Positions 43,971 to 56,100 of a stretch of 64,000 nucleotides of DNA are shown in pieces. How positions within the stretch are numbered: position 1 is the stretch's first letter; each line of letters opens with the position of its first letter. The DNA comes from Perilla frutescens (lineage: Eukaryota > Streptophyta > Magnoliopsida > Lamiales > Lamiaceae), in assembly GCA_026008535.1 (NCBI GenBank), contig BRKX01000003.1:27642001-27706000 (forward strand), read 5' to 3'. Below the pieces are notes generated by a model that saw only the letters and a list, made by a program, of their open reading frames with translations, made no database searches and had not been told where the DNA came from. A program made the position numbers and the translations under genes.

Positions 43971-44971
43971 TGTTATTGAAACGACGTTACACTTGACTGG
44001 AACTTTATATGAAACAATATGTTTGTTTGTAGCTTGTGTAGAATGTAGTATTTTGGACCATGCAGGATGTGTTATTTATAGGTACATCTCCACTGCAGGG
44101 GACAGCTAGGGTTTGAGGGTATTCAAACCAAGTGTTGTAACCCCCAGGAGTTACAGCTCTGCCAGTAAACCCTCCAGGAGTTACCTTCTGAAGATCCCGA
44201 CAGGTGTCCCATATCGGCTCAGATCCCAACACGTGTCCAAGGCAGCTACAGACTTTGACTCCCGACAGGAGTTACTTTCGGTTACAGTCCAGCCCACTAA
44301 CTCCACCAGCTCCAGGTGGGAGTTACACCATTGAAGCCACTTAACTCAGCTAGGAGTTACACACTTCAATGCTGAACATGCACCACTAAGTGCACCCATG
44401 ACCCCACGATCCAGTCAACCGATCCGCTGACCCGCTCCACGACCGTTTCTGTACAATCGACCCATCGACCCGTTCCATGATCTGACCGTTTCTGTACCGT
44501 AAAACTGAAACGGCTAAGCCCCGGAAGCCCACGTACGCCTAAAGTCCACCCAAAGTCCAAGTCCGAGAACGAGGAAGAGACAAGACGAGTCGAGCACGAG
44601 CCGGGCACAGGCACAAACGGACGCGCACGTGTGTACGCGTGTGGGCTCATGGCCCACGTCCTTGTGCACTTAATTACTTCACTTAAGTGTTAATACACTT
44701 CTTAACTTGATTAAAAAATCAATGTGGGATCATTTAATGTGTCTTAAACACATTATCCCACACACCATAAATGCCCAATCGTGTGACCAACTTCAACCAC
44801 TTATTTCTCACTCACCAAAAATCAGATTTGAGCAAATAAAAATACTATGATTATCTACTAAAATCATAGAACAATGGTATGATATTTAATTCCTCCAAAA
44901 TTAAATAACCCGGTCATAAAAAACAGATAAAATGAGTAAAAACTCAATTTAAAAAATCCAATTTTCCAACA
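43971..44971 (-). repeat. 5' LTR of Copia element 1, internally deleted
   Basis: 1,001 bp. It matches the 3' LTR except for a 287-bp gap where one GGAACT remains in place of two (38178 and 38465 in the other copy). No clear initiator-tRNA-Met primer site follows it on the minus strand. Confidence 0.85.
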
Positions 44972-45080
44972 GAAGCTTTAAACTTCAATTCTTACATTTA
45001 TTCATTGTTTTATCCATGCTTTCTGCACAAATCCATCCAAAATAGCAACGCCACACACACAAACTAGATCGCTCCTTGCA

Positions 45081-45500
45081 TGAGGTAAGTAAGTTGGTTA
45101 CCTGAGATCCAAAAAATATGAAAAATTATGGATCCTAAATTTTTCATAGTATTATATATAAATATATAGTTGTAATAACATATTAAATGTGGAGTTGTCC
45201 GGTGGCAAGAAGTTATGAATCAGGTAAAGAGGCTAAGGAGTAAGGATCAACAAATCCTCTCCTTTTGAACTTCTACGTTCATTTTTTTTTTCTTAAATTT
45301 ACCTTTTACAGTTTTTTTCTTAAATTTATTCCTATTAAAAGACTCTTTTTTTTCTTAATTTATCTTTTACATTTTTATTCTTTACAATTTATCGTAAATT
45401 TATTCCTATTAAAAGAGCCGTATCCGGCTGCAAGTTCCAAGTTTTTTTAATTTATTCCTATTAATACTTAAAAGAGCCACAAACTAACCTCCCACCTTTA
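45081..45500. other. AT-rich intergenic stretch
   Basis: Repeated words (TTTATTCCTATTAAAAGA...C, three times at 45320-45470) but no gene. Confidence 0.45.
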
Positions 45501-45619
45501 TTTTTTTTTGACAAAAACTTGTATGAGACCGTCTAACGGGTCTCTTACGTTAGACGGATCTCCCTGACCCGATCCGGCCCCGATCCGACCCGACACATAT
45601 ATTAAAAAAAAAAATCGGA

Positions 45620-47580
45620 TTCTCTCGCCTTCAACCCGCGGATTCACCCCTCTCCCCCGATTCTCTGCTCGCCGCATCTCCCTCTCTCCCGCGATTGTCC
45701 CCTCGTAACCGCACTCCTTCATATTAGTCACAACCGCACCGTTCACAACCGTCACCATCCTCGCTCTTCCGCACCATTCCAAGCAACTATTGGCGAAATT
45801 TTTGCGAGCACCATCACCGTCAGCAAATTTCGATCACCTGTGTTCCAGTCACAACCTAAATCGGTTCTACGAGTTCAACATCTCTAGCGCTGACTTCGAG
45901 TCCATTCTGTAAGTTTATTTAGGGTTTTTGTACTTTTAGGGATTGGATTTTTTTTCCTTGAATTAGAAGTTGGTTAAAGTTTAAATAATGGGTAGAGATA
46001 TGTTGTGAGTTCAGACTTGTAATTTACGAATTTGATTTTAGTAATTTGTAATACATTATTTTAGTCGTTCAGATTAGGTGTTTTAGGGATTTGATGCAAA
46101 TTTACTATTTCTTGAATAAATTGGGATTTGTGATACTGCCTGTTCGAGAAATTTATCAATGGCTGCTTTCTTGAAGGATTGAAGAAGATTTTGAGTTTTT
46201 TCTCTGTTTCTCTTTGTTGTGTGCCATTGCTACTACTATATGTAAATCTTTAAGTGTTTCTCTTTGTGTTGATTTTGTATTGTAGCCATAGAAATTCTGG
46301 ACATGCTTTGTTTTAATTTGTTACAGTGATGTGGTTGTTCTGCCTTTGTGTTATCTGTTTTGGGTTGTTCGTTATTCTTATATAAGAAGAAATCGGGGAT
46401 ATTCCAACTTTAATAATTAGGTGCAGTCTTTTCAGATTGCATTTAGGTGGAGAAATAAGATAGATTTTAGAGTAAATGAGTCATGTGCCCTGTTTTGGTG
46501 TTGGCACTGTTGTTCGAGATTTATGGTCATTTGATTGTTGTTGATGCTTGTCTGCTTACATACTGGTACAGTTCGTGGTGTTGAGCTTTCTTGATGTGTT
46601 GTGTGGAATTATTTGTGTTGTGAAGAGAACTTTGACGACTCAATGTTGTTTTATTCTAAATTTCTATAATTCAATGCTTGTTGTTTAAGCCTTAACCAAC
46701 TTTGATTTCGATAGTGCTATTATTGACTCTGGTATGATAGTGTTATTATTGACTCTTATATGATGCTTTTATTCTATGCTTTGTAGTTGGATTTTTTGGT
46801 GATGGAACGAATTAAGAAGAGGTTGCAGCGACCTAGTAAGTCTGTACCTCAGGAGAAGAAAGATGATGCTACGAGGAATGAATTTTGGTATTTTAGATTA
46901 TGATGTTGTATATTTTGTGTTACAAACTATTTTATGTTAGTAGTGGTAATTGTTCTTAATCATGTCATTTTTATTGTAGTGAGAATACAGAAACAAATGT
47001 TGACGTTCCAAGGACATCTAAGAGGTCTAAACAATTTGTTAAGGAAGCCAAGGACAAAGATGTTGTAGTCAGATAGTATATATATGCAATCAACATTTTT
47101 TGGTGATTTGATACTTGACAGGTTCTTAGTGATAGTTTTATGTTAGTTAGACATACTTACATCAGTTTGTGATACTTATTCTTATTTAGTGATACTATAT
47201 TTTTATTTAGTGATACTTTATATTTATTTAGTGATACTTTTACATTCTTTAGTGATACTGTATTTTTAAAATATTGATACTTGACAGGTTTTTAGTGATA
47301 CTTTTATGTTAGTTAGAGATACTTACATCAGTTTGTGATATTTATTCTTATTTAGTGATACTTTATGTTTATTTAGTGATACTTTTACATTCTTTAGTGA
47401 TACTGTATTTTTGAAATATTGATACTTGACAGGTTCTTAGTGATACTTTTAAGTTAGTTAGAGATACTTTCATCAGTTTTAATTTATTTTTCATATTGCA
47501 GTGAATATGATGATTAGGAATGTGATGAGAGTGATGATAACAATGCTGAAGATTCTTCCTTTATTTTTCATATTGCAGTG
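45620..47580 (+). pseudogene. Degenerate multi-exon gene piece in Mutator-like element 1 (+)
   Basis: A CT-rich leader with few A's (45620-45910) ends at a GTAAGT donor. After an intron with an acceptor near 46790, an ATG at 46803 opens a lysine-rich segment (MERIKKRLQRPSKSVPQEKK). Further exon-like pieces follow AG acceptors near 46979 (ENTETNVDVPRTSKRSKQF) and near 47502 (EYDD...ECDESDDNNAEDS), with stops. I do not recognise the protein. It may be a captured host gene or an element-borne second gene. Confidence 0.4.
47100..47480 (+). repeat. GTGATACTT-type repeat tract
   Basis: About a dozen TAGTGATACTTTTA-like words, in a tandem layout of roughly 155-bp units (from GATACTTGACAGGTT near 47110, 47275 and 47420). 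Confidence 0.7.
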
Positions 47581-47723
47581 AATATTGATGAATAAAGTGT
47601 CACTGTGGATGTTGTACAGTAACACTGTTTACTGCATGAATAATTTAATACAAATAATTTTGTTAAAATAATTTATCAAGAAATAATATAACATGTTTTA
47701 TGTTTTAACAATAATATAATAAG

Positions 47724-48270
47724 AAAATCACAAGTTATATGATGAAGAAAATCACAGTATCAATAGTGATGAGTAAAGTATCACTAATCATCCGTGAAGT
47801 AACACTATTTGATAATCACAGTTTCAATAATATAATCTGGGATACATTTCTCAAAACTATCTGAATGCATTCTCAAAACAATCTGGGATTAGGGGTTTTG
47901 GACCCAAAATCACAAGTTATATGATGAAGAAAATCACAGTATCAATACTGATGAATAAAGTATCACTAAGCATCTGTGAAGTAACACTATTTGATAATCA
48001 AAGTTTCAATAATATAATCTGGGATGCATTTCTCAAAACAATCTGAAACATTCTCAAAACAATCTGGGATTACGGCTTTTGGACCCAAAATCACAAGTTA
48101 TATGATGAAGAAAATCACAGTATCAATACTGATGAATAAAGTATCACTAAGCATCCGTGAAGTAACACTAATTGATAATTACAGTTTCAATAATATAATC
48201 TGGGATACATTTCTCAAAACAATCTGAATGCATTCTCAAAATAATCTGGGATTAGGGGTTTTGGACCCAA
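47724..48270. repeat. 182-bp tandem repeat, three units
   Basis: Units start AAAATCACAAGTTATATGAT at 47724, 47906 and 48087. Each contains AAAGTATCACTAA and TAATATAATCTGGGATACA. Units differ by a few bases only. Confidence 0.85.
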
Positions 48271-48835
48271 ACTCCTTTGAAATTGAAGTGCCACTTGTAT
48301 TCTTCTTCTTTTTTTTTGAAGGTGCCATTTGATTCTTTTTCTCCTACCCTTTGTGGTTGAACGTCCAGGATCCAATATCGGATCCAATATTAAATACCAT
48401 AGAAGTATCACGATTGTTCAAAAGTCAATATATGCGTGTGATACACACTTTTCTTGATTTATGCAGTAAGAAATAACAACATATCAGTAACAAATAAATT
48501 AGTGTCAATAAGTAGTAGTGTTGTATCAAAAAAACACAGTTGATGTATCATTACTATCGAGAGAATCATAATTATTTTTTAAGTGAAACAGTTGCAAAAT
48601 ATCAATAATACCTAGCGAAGGATTACTATCATGAGAGCAAGTATCACTAAATACCATAGAAGTATCACTACTGTATATAATTATTTAGGTAGAATCATAA
48701 TTACATTTTAAGAGAAGGATTACTATCACGATATAAGGTATCACTAAATATCATAGAAGTATCACTAATTTACGAAATACATTTTTGCAGTTGATTTGTT
48801 ACAAAATCAAAGAACAGAACTAAAGTACTACTTAC

Positions 48836-49185
48836 TCTCAATTTGCAACATAACAGATCCATTCTCGTTGATAGATGTTGTTTCTAGATCTTCAATATTG
48901 TCTTCATTATCAAGTATAACAATATCTAAAATTTACAAAATTTAAATTACTTTTAGGATTGCAATAACACTAATAGATTACTAAACTAAAACTTCAATGA
49001 ATCAGTTCACACTAGCATATTATCAAACAGTTTGAATGCAAAATTTGATATATCTAATAATTGATGAAAAATTGAATCAAAATTACAAATTTTATAAAAT
49101 AAGAACACATACCTATCGTTTCTTTGCCGGAATTGGCGGAAATTCCTCCGGAAGGAACCGTAGTTAGTTTTCCCAAATCATCCAT
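48836..49185 (-). pseudogene. N-terminal exons, possibly of a FAR1-like transposase
   Basis: On the minus strand, an ATG at 49185 opens an exon (49185-49113, MDDLGKLTTVPSGGISANSG) with a GTATGT donor. An acceptor near 48926 leads into 48925-48836 (DIVILDNEDNIEDLETTSIN), ending at a GTAAGT donor. The two exons join in frame with clean splice signals. An acidic N-terminus starting at a Mutator-like terminal repeat and reading inward would suit a FAR1/MURA-type transposase. The catalytic and zinc-finger exons are missing, so the assignment is inference only. Confidence 0.35.
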
Positions 49186-49507
49186 TTAATAGTTGAACAA
49201 ATCGCGAGCCATGAGAGATGTGTGCGGTGTTGCCGCCGCGAGTTGGAGGGAGAAAATCTAGGCGCTGCCACGAGCTCGACGGGAAAAAAGCTATTGGCGC
49301 GGCGATCTGGATGGGGAAAAAGCAATCGGCGCGGCGTGATAGGGTAGAAAACGTAGGCGAGCTGGGGTGAGAATTGAAGGAGAAAAATTAGATTTTTTTT
49401 ATATATATGTCAGGTCGGGTCAGGTCAGGGGAGATCCGTCTAACGTAAGCGACCCGTTAGACGGTCTCACCCAAGTCTGCCCCTTTTTTTTTATAATCCT
49501 AAATCTA

Positions 49508-49705
49508 GATATATAATATAATATTAAAATATAACATCCAAAAAACAATATAAAAAGAAAATTATTGTAATCATAAATTTGAATATATTTATAATATTAA
49601 AATATAACATCCCAAAAATAAAATAAAAAGAATAATATTGTAATCATAAATTTGAATATATTTATAATATTAAAATATAACATTCAAAAACAAAATAGAG
49701 AAGTT
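49508..49705. repeat. 73-bp AT-rich tandem repeat
   Basis: About 2.6 units of TTGTAATCATAAATTTGAAT... with period 73. Confidence 0.75.
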
Positions 49706-50115
49706 GATTGAGAAAAAATAAAATAAAAAATTAACTAGCTAAGTTGTCTATTGACTAATGAATTATATTGAAGAACTTGATTGTAAAGATATAATTTACA
49801 CTTTTACTGTTAAAATTGCTAGGCAAATTATATTTAATTATAATATAAATATTTTACATATGGAGTTTCGTTTAATTTATTTATTAAACTATAAGCTAAA
49901 AAATAGGGTCTCCTCACACAACTAAATCAAAGCATAAATTGAAATTAATGCACACTTATAGCAATCAAACCTCAAGCACGCAAAACTGCTTTTATTGAGC
50001 AAATGCTCCCTTTGATTGGACATAAGATTTCATGTTATATTTTTTGTGCTTTGTTATCAAATTATGAGTTTTTTGCATTTTCAATATATTCAAATAGGGT
50101 ATTTAATTACCTTTT
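49706..50115. other. AT-rich intergenic stretch
   Basis: Nothing I can assign. Confidence 0.4.
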
Positions 50116-51027
50116 AAGACTCATTTGGTTAACAGGAAGTAAAGTTTTCTGGGAATGTAATTCTGAGGAAAATGATTACTAACAGAATTTTTAGTCTGTA
50201 TTTGGAACATAACAAGGAAATTATCAGGATTCTTATTTTATTATTAGATTAAATTTAAATAATAGTAGAGAATTAAATATCTAATATATATATATATATA
50301 GTTTATAATTTTAAATTACGAATGATAAAATATATAATTCTATAATTTGTAACACTACTATATATATTGAATGCAACATATTATTTCGATTTACATAAAA
50401 TGATATGACTAAAAAATAATCAAAATTATCTATATTGACAATGGTATGGTCATCGTTTAATCCGCAACGTTGCCTCAAAAATAATATTATTGGAATTCTG
50501 ATAGAAATGACAAAAAATGATTGATAGAATAATCGAATTTTGGTGGGAATTTCGACAATAAAAAAATATCACAATTTTTGAATTTCTTTTTTTATTTATA
50601 AAATTTTATATTTTCCCATTTTTTTCTATTTTACTCATTTTTTTATTTAAATGTTTTAATCCAAACTTAGTAATAATAATAAAAAAAAGATAATAATAAT
50701 TTTTTCAATTTAAAAAAAATTAATTTTTTATTGTTGGGTTAAAAAATATGAATCCAAACTTAATAATAATTTATAAAAAAATTAAATAATAATAAATGAA
50801 AAAATCAAACAATGAAACCATTTAACATCAGATTCCCAGAAACAAGGAATAAGAATACCTACTTGGAGTAGGTATTCACATTCCAGAAAAGTTACATAAT
50901 TTTTCATGTTTTGAAGAATCTAATTCCTTTCCATATTACATATAAAAATAAACCAAACACAGTAATGTTAAAATAAAGAATTTGAATACTTTCCCCGGTC
51001 AGATTTTGTGCCTACCAAACGGGCCTT
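50116..51027. mobile_element. MITE with CCCGTTTGG-type ends
   Basis: The ends AAGACTCATTTGGTTAACA and (opposite strand) AAGGCCCGTTTGGTAGGCA are inverted. Both flanks include TA. GGAATGTAATTCTGAGG-type sequence faces TACCTACTTGGAGTAGGTA inside. The superfamily is not decided. Confidence 0.5.
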
Positions 51028-51174
51028 AGTACTTGGTTTTCAATTTTTAATTAATAACTTATTATGGTTGATTATGCTATAATATACATACATATATATA
51101 TATATAAATTTTGCATGATAACTAGTATTAAAACTATAAATTTTATAGTGAAATATAAAAGGAAAAAACTTGCA

Positions 51175-51527
51175 TATATGCACTAGATGTATTTAAGTTT
51201 ATATCAGACGGTCAACGCGTTTGACCGGATCAAACACAGGTTAATGCGCGTTGACCCAGTCAACCCGGAAAAAAGAAGAATGGTAAAATAGGTGGTAGCT
51301 TTTTGAATTTTGAGTGATACTTTTTAGTGTTATGGTTGATACTGATTTTAAAGATTATTTATTTATTTATTTTGGCCGATACCTTTTAAGATATAAGTGA
51401 TACTTTTGGGTTTTTGAGTGATATTTTTTAGTGTTACGGTTGATACTAATTTTGAAGTTTTTTTTTTTGCGTTGACCGGATCAACACGCATTTTCAATGC
51501 GCCTGATTGTGCACCTAGTGCACAAAA
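51175..51527. mobile_element. MITE related to that at 22640-22956
   Basis: The ends ATATGCACTAGATG and (opposite strand) TTGTGCACTAGGTGCACAA are inverted. Inner words GTCAACGCG and GACCGGATCAA also face their inverse. The interior has AGTGATACTTTTTAGTGTT twice. Confidence 0.5.
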
Positions 51528-52371
51528 TTGCTTCTCAATATAAAAAATACCAGAAGAAACTCAAACCACTGACTGAGGCAGGCTATCGGGCCAAATGAAG
51601 ATGAGATTCTTTTTTCCAATTTTATATTTTTTATGGGTCTTGCGAGTTGTGACGCAGTCATCATCTCTCTTTTCCATGCTAAATAGAGATCATATCATTG
51701 GAGGAGTGACTACTACTCTAGTTTTTTAAAATAAATGCATTATTTTTTCAAATAATATTTCTTGTATAGTTCATATGATGATATATAAAAGAAATATATA
51801 TGTAGTATACATAAAATAAATCAATATAGTAATTATAAAAATTCTATGTATTGATTGAAAAAAATACTGTCAGTATATTAATAGACAGAAAGTAAAATAT
51901 AATTCACATCCATATTTTTTAGTTCTTCATGTTAATTATACATGAAAAATTTAGATTGTATCTCTATTAAAAAAAAAAAAAACTCTGGGAAGTATTCACT
52001 CAAGCCACATCATCACTCTTAACACTATACCTATTGCCCATTGGAAGTTAGAACTTTGACCCTCTCTGATCATCATGGTACGTGAATATTGCGCCAAAAT
52101 TCACAATCTGAATGATGCAAGGCAGATAAGGTTAGGGTTCAAGATTTGATTTCCCAAAGTAGAGAAATTCTATAATTTGTGAGCACACAATGTATACATT
52201 TTTTTATAAGTTAACATGTGTCATCTGGATCCTATCAGTCAAACAAAAATAAAAAAAAAGATGTGGGATCCATATGTCGTATGTCAAATTATAAAGGGAT
52301 GTATGTATCATGTGCTCATGTATTATAGAATTTTTCCTTGAATATTGTTTATATATGTACTTTTTTTTAAC
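51528..52371. other. AT-rich intergenic stretch
   Basis: No gene or RNA that I can support. Confidence 0.4.
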
Positions 52372-52511
52372 CAAAATGCATTCTTAGGTCCTATAATTTT
52401 GTATTTTGTTTCACTGAGTTCCTGTACAATTTTTCCATTTTAATAGATCCTTATATTTTGGCAAAATGCATTTTTAGGTCCTTGTGCTATTAAATTTTAT
52501 TTTAATAGGTC

Positions 52512-52909
52512 TGTTGAAGTTGGGTTTTATTCTTCTGCATGGCACTGCATGGGACTGAAGATGTGTCTGCATGGATCCATACACATGCAGATATTTTTCT
52601 CTCCACATCAGCAACTCATAGTCATATCTTTATAATGCAGGACCACATTGCATGAGCTGAGAGACAATCTTGATCGTCCAACCAAGTGTGCACGGATCGC
52701 GTAGCATGGTCGTTGGATTAATATAGATATTTTTCCTCTCTTGTTGCAGTTAGTATAAATAAAGAAAACACAATGATGTAATTGCAGTTTTCTAGTTAAG
52801 ATCTAAACTGATTGTGCTAAGAACATTTTTGTTGTATTGTTTCCTTGAAAGCGAGTCAATATATTCATATCAAATATGGAGTTGTTTTCTTTGATTCTCG
52901 ATTTCTACA
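52512..52909 (+). repeat. 5' LTR of Copia element 2
   Basis: Starts TGTTGAAGTTGGG and ends GATTTCTACA. TATAAATAAAG near 52754 is a candidate promoter box. Confidence 0.95.
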
Positions 52910-53101
52910 TGGTACTAGAGCCATGAATCTCTGATTTTCCGGAGAAATTTATTGATTGGATTAGGATATAGTTGATTGATTTAGATTCACCGATTGTGAA
53001 TCTTTAATTTTCAAAATTTTGAAGTGAACATTTTCGATTGATTTTCTGCTTGCGATTTCTGCTTATTTGTGTTCGACAAAATACCGAAACAAAATCGAAG
53101 A

Positions 53102-56100
53102 ATGTCATGGAATAAGATTGTAATGGAGAAAAGAGGATTTCATGTTGCGAACGATGATGAAGATGATCAAGCTGAGAGCAGCCACAGATCAGCCGCTAAC
53201 AATCTGAATAACGCTGTTACAGATCGCTATGGTACTCGCGATGATCTTCACAAGGAGATGACTACCTATCGAGCTCAAAGTAATGATGTCCTTCATCTTC
53301 ATCCGAATGATCACCCAGGTATGGTGCTCACTACAAATTTATTAACTGGAAAGAATTTTCATAGCTGGTCGAGAGCAATCAAGCGAGGGCTTGTTGCTAA
53401 AAATAAACTTGATTTTATTGATGGTACGATGCTTGAACCGAATGAACAATCTGTGGATTATAAACAATGGCTGCGTGTTGATTATTTGGTTTTCTCATGG
53501 ATTGTGAATTCGATTTCCAAGGAATTATGAAGAGGTTTCCAACATATAGATACTTCTAAAGACCTTTGGGATAAATTGAACAAACGGTTTGGAAGATCCA
53601 ATGGACCACGTATATATAAGCTTCGTAGAGAGTTAGCTATATACGCACAAGGAAATCAGTCAGTGCTATTATACTATCATAATTTGCAAAGCTTATGGGA
53701 TGAAATAAATTTGTTGGTTCCTTGTCATGTATGTACCTGTGGAGCTTCTGAGATGAATACAATAAATGAGGAGAATAAGCGTTTAATGCAGTTTTTTATA
53801 GGATTAAATGACTCTTTTGAAGCTATTAGAAATCAGATTTTAATATTGGATCCATTACCCTCTGTGAGCAATGCATATGCATATGCTATGCAGAAGTAAG
53901 TGATCAAAATGCTATGTACACAAATCAAAGATGTAGTGTAGGAAAGTATGAAGGATACAAGAGGAGGCTTAGCAAGGAAGAAAAGCAAAAACTGGAGTAT
54001 AGTCATTGTGGGGGCAATGGCCATGAGAAAAGTGATTGTTTTGAATTAGTGGGGATTCCATATTGGTACAGACGATTCAAAACTAATAAAGGGAATAATA
54101 ATAAAGCTAATTGTGTAGATCAAGATGACACAGTGAGCACTAGAGATGATCTGCACAGTCAGTTGGGAGAGCAGCAGCCTACAGACATGAATAAAATCAT
54201 ACATGAAAAGATTAGCAGATATCTGAGAAATTATTTCAAAAATGCCAACACAGGACTTGGAAATTCTCCCAATGATACTGCAAATATGGTAGAAATAGGA
54301 GGTGTATCTCATTAAAGGGATGATACTAATATGAGCCATTATGCATTTGAGTTGCCAGACACACAACACAGTGAATGGATAGTGGATTCTGGGGCAAGTA
54401 TACATATGTGCTGCAATTCAGCACTTATGCAGACTATGAGACAACTTCCAGAACCTCAAAAGATATTCTTACCTGATGGATCAAACATCTTGGCACACTA
54501 TTGTGGAGAGGTGCAGTTAAATGATGATATTGTGCTTAAAATGTACTGTTTGCACTATCATTTACCCACAATTTAATCTCAGTAGGACAAATGGCAAATG
54601 ATTTGAAAGGAAAAGTTCTTTTTCTGCCATCACACTGTCTAATCCAGAATGAGGCCAATGATCATATACTAGGGATTGGAAAGTTGAAAGGAAGGTTATA
54701 TGTGTTCAAGCACATGTCACCAAAATTGACTTGCACAGTGCAGTCAACCTGAGATCTTTCTTTACAACAATAGCATGAGTTTCTTGGCCATCCTTCCACT
54801 GGAACTATGAGACATATACCACATCTCAAGAGAACTTATTCAGATACAGGATTTGATGAGCTTCAGCTCTATGAAATTTTTTGTAGAGCCAAGCAACAGA
54901 GACAACATTTTCCTATATTACAGAGAAGGACTGATACTCCCTTTGAGCTGATTCACGGGGATTTATGGGGACCCTACAAGGAAGAGTCTATCACACATAT
55001 TATCTATATATTGACCTTGGTTGAAGATCATTCTAGATCAACATGGACTTATTTGTTTCAATCTAAAGCTCAGGTATTCACAGTGCTTCAGAGTTTTTTG
55101 GCTATGGTGGAGACACAATTTGGATCCAAGGTAAAGATTTTCAGGTCAGATAATGGTACAGAGTTTGTTAACTTAGCTATTACACAATTGTTACAGGCTA
55201 AATGAGTCATACATCAGAAATCTTGTGTTTATAGCCCTCAACAAAATGGGATTGTTGAAAGGAAACATAAACATTTGTTGTCGGTGGCTAGAGCTCTTAT
55301 GTTTCAAAGCCAATTACCCAGTAATATTTAGCCCTACTCCATATTACATGCAACATGGTTAATTAACAAGATCCCAACTGTTGTTCTTAAGTGGATATCA
55401 CCTTATTAGGTGCTTTTTAGTAAACCTCCTGATCTTCAGTTGATTCAACCTTTTGGATGCTTGAGTTATGCTGTCAATGTACTTCCTTCTAAATCAAAAT
55501 TTGATACTAGGAGTTACAAATGCCTTTTCCTGGGATATGTAGTAAATAGAAAGAGATATATACTATATAATCTGGACGAGTCTAAAATTTTCATTTCCAG
55601 AGATGTTAAATTTTTCCCTCATTCTTATCCATTACAATCCATTGATTCACCATCTATGTTACCTTTTCCCCAGATTTGATGATTGTTTGCAATACCTGCT
55701 CCTGCTTCTTCTACTCATCATATTCCACCTGCTTCTGCATCTGCTCCATCATCTCCTCCTGTTGTATTATCACCTAGAAGAAGCACTAGGATTTCACATC
55801 CTCCTACATATTTGACAGATTACATTTGTTTTGTCTCTCAGACATCTTTGCCCAGTCAATCTACTCATCTCACACCTCCTACTTTTCCCTATATTTCATC
55901 TCCTTTTTCTCCTGCTTTTCATTCATTTTTGCTTAATGTGGATAATCTGACAGAGCCTACTTCTTACAAAGAGGCCAATCAGTATGTTGAATGGACACAT
56001 GCTATGAAACAAGAGCTTCATGCTCTAGATTCTAATCACACCTGGGAACTCACTACTTTACCCCCTGGAAAACATGCAATTAGTTCTAAATGGGTATATA

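Larger units (their letters stand above)
38150..44971 (-). mobile_element. Ty1/Copia retrotransposon 1 (degenerate)
   Basis: A 6,822-bp element on the minus strand, with gag, protease, integrase, reverse transcriptase and RNase H in Copia order. LTRs are 38150-39476 (3') and 43971-44971 (5'). It is flanked by a perfect 5-bp duplication GAAGC (38145-38149 and 44972-44976). The 5' LTR lacks 287 bp present in the 3' LTR, between two GGAACT repeats. Frameshifts and stops break the coding region. Confidence 0.95.
28309..45080 (-). mobile_element. Athila-type LTR D, split by nested insertions
   Basis: The outermost layer of the nest. Visible pieces: 28309-28657 (starts TGTTTGG, with CAAGTGTACAG), 37564-38149, and possibly 44972-45080. 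In order they match an Athila LTR as in element A: CACTCCTAAGAGTACTC, then AAAAC-T-CC-TCTGATTTATGAAT, then TAGCTATCCAT near an AGCCCTAAACTACTA block. The first gap holds the MITE nest, the second the Copia element 1. The right end is not firmly located. Confidence 0.6.
45510..49483. mobile_element. Mutator-like element 1 (3.97 kb) with gene-like pieces
   Basis: The ends align after inversion over at least 65 bp, sharing TGAGACCGTCTAACGGGTC and CTTACGTTAGACGGATCTCCC. The flanks are T9 on both sides (45501-45509 and 49484-49492), fitting the 9-bp duplication of Mutator-like elements, although a T-run is weak evidence alone. A related element with a decisive 9-bp duplication is at 59217-60797. 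Inside, both ends carry spliced, inward-reading gene pieces, with tandem arrays between them. There is no intact transposase. Confidence 0.85.
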
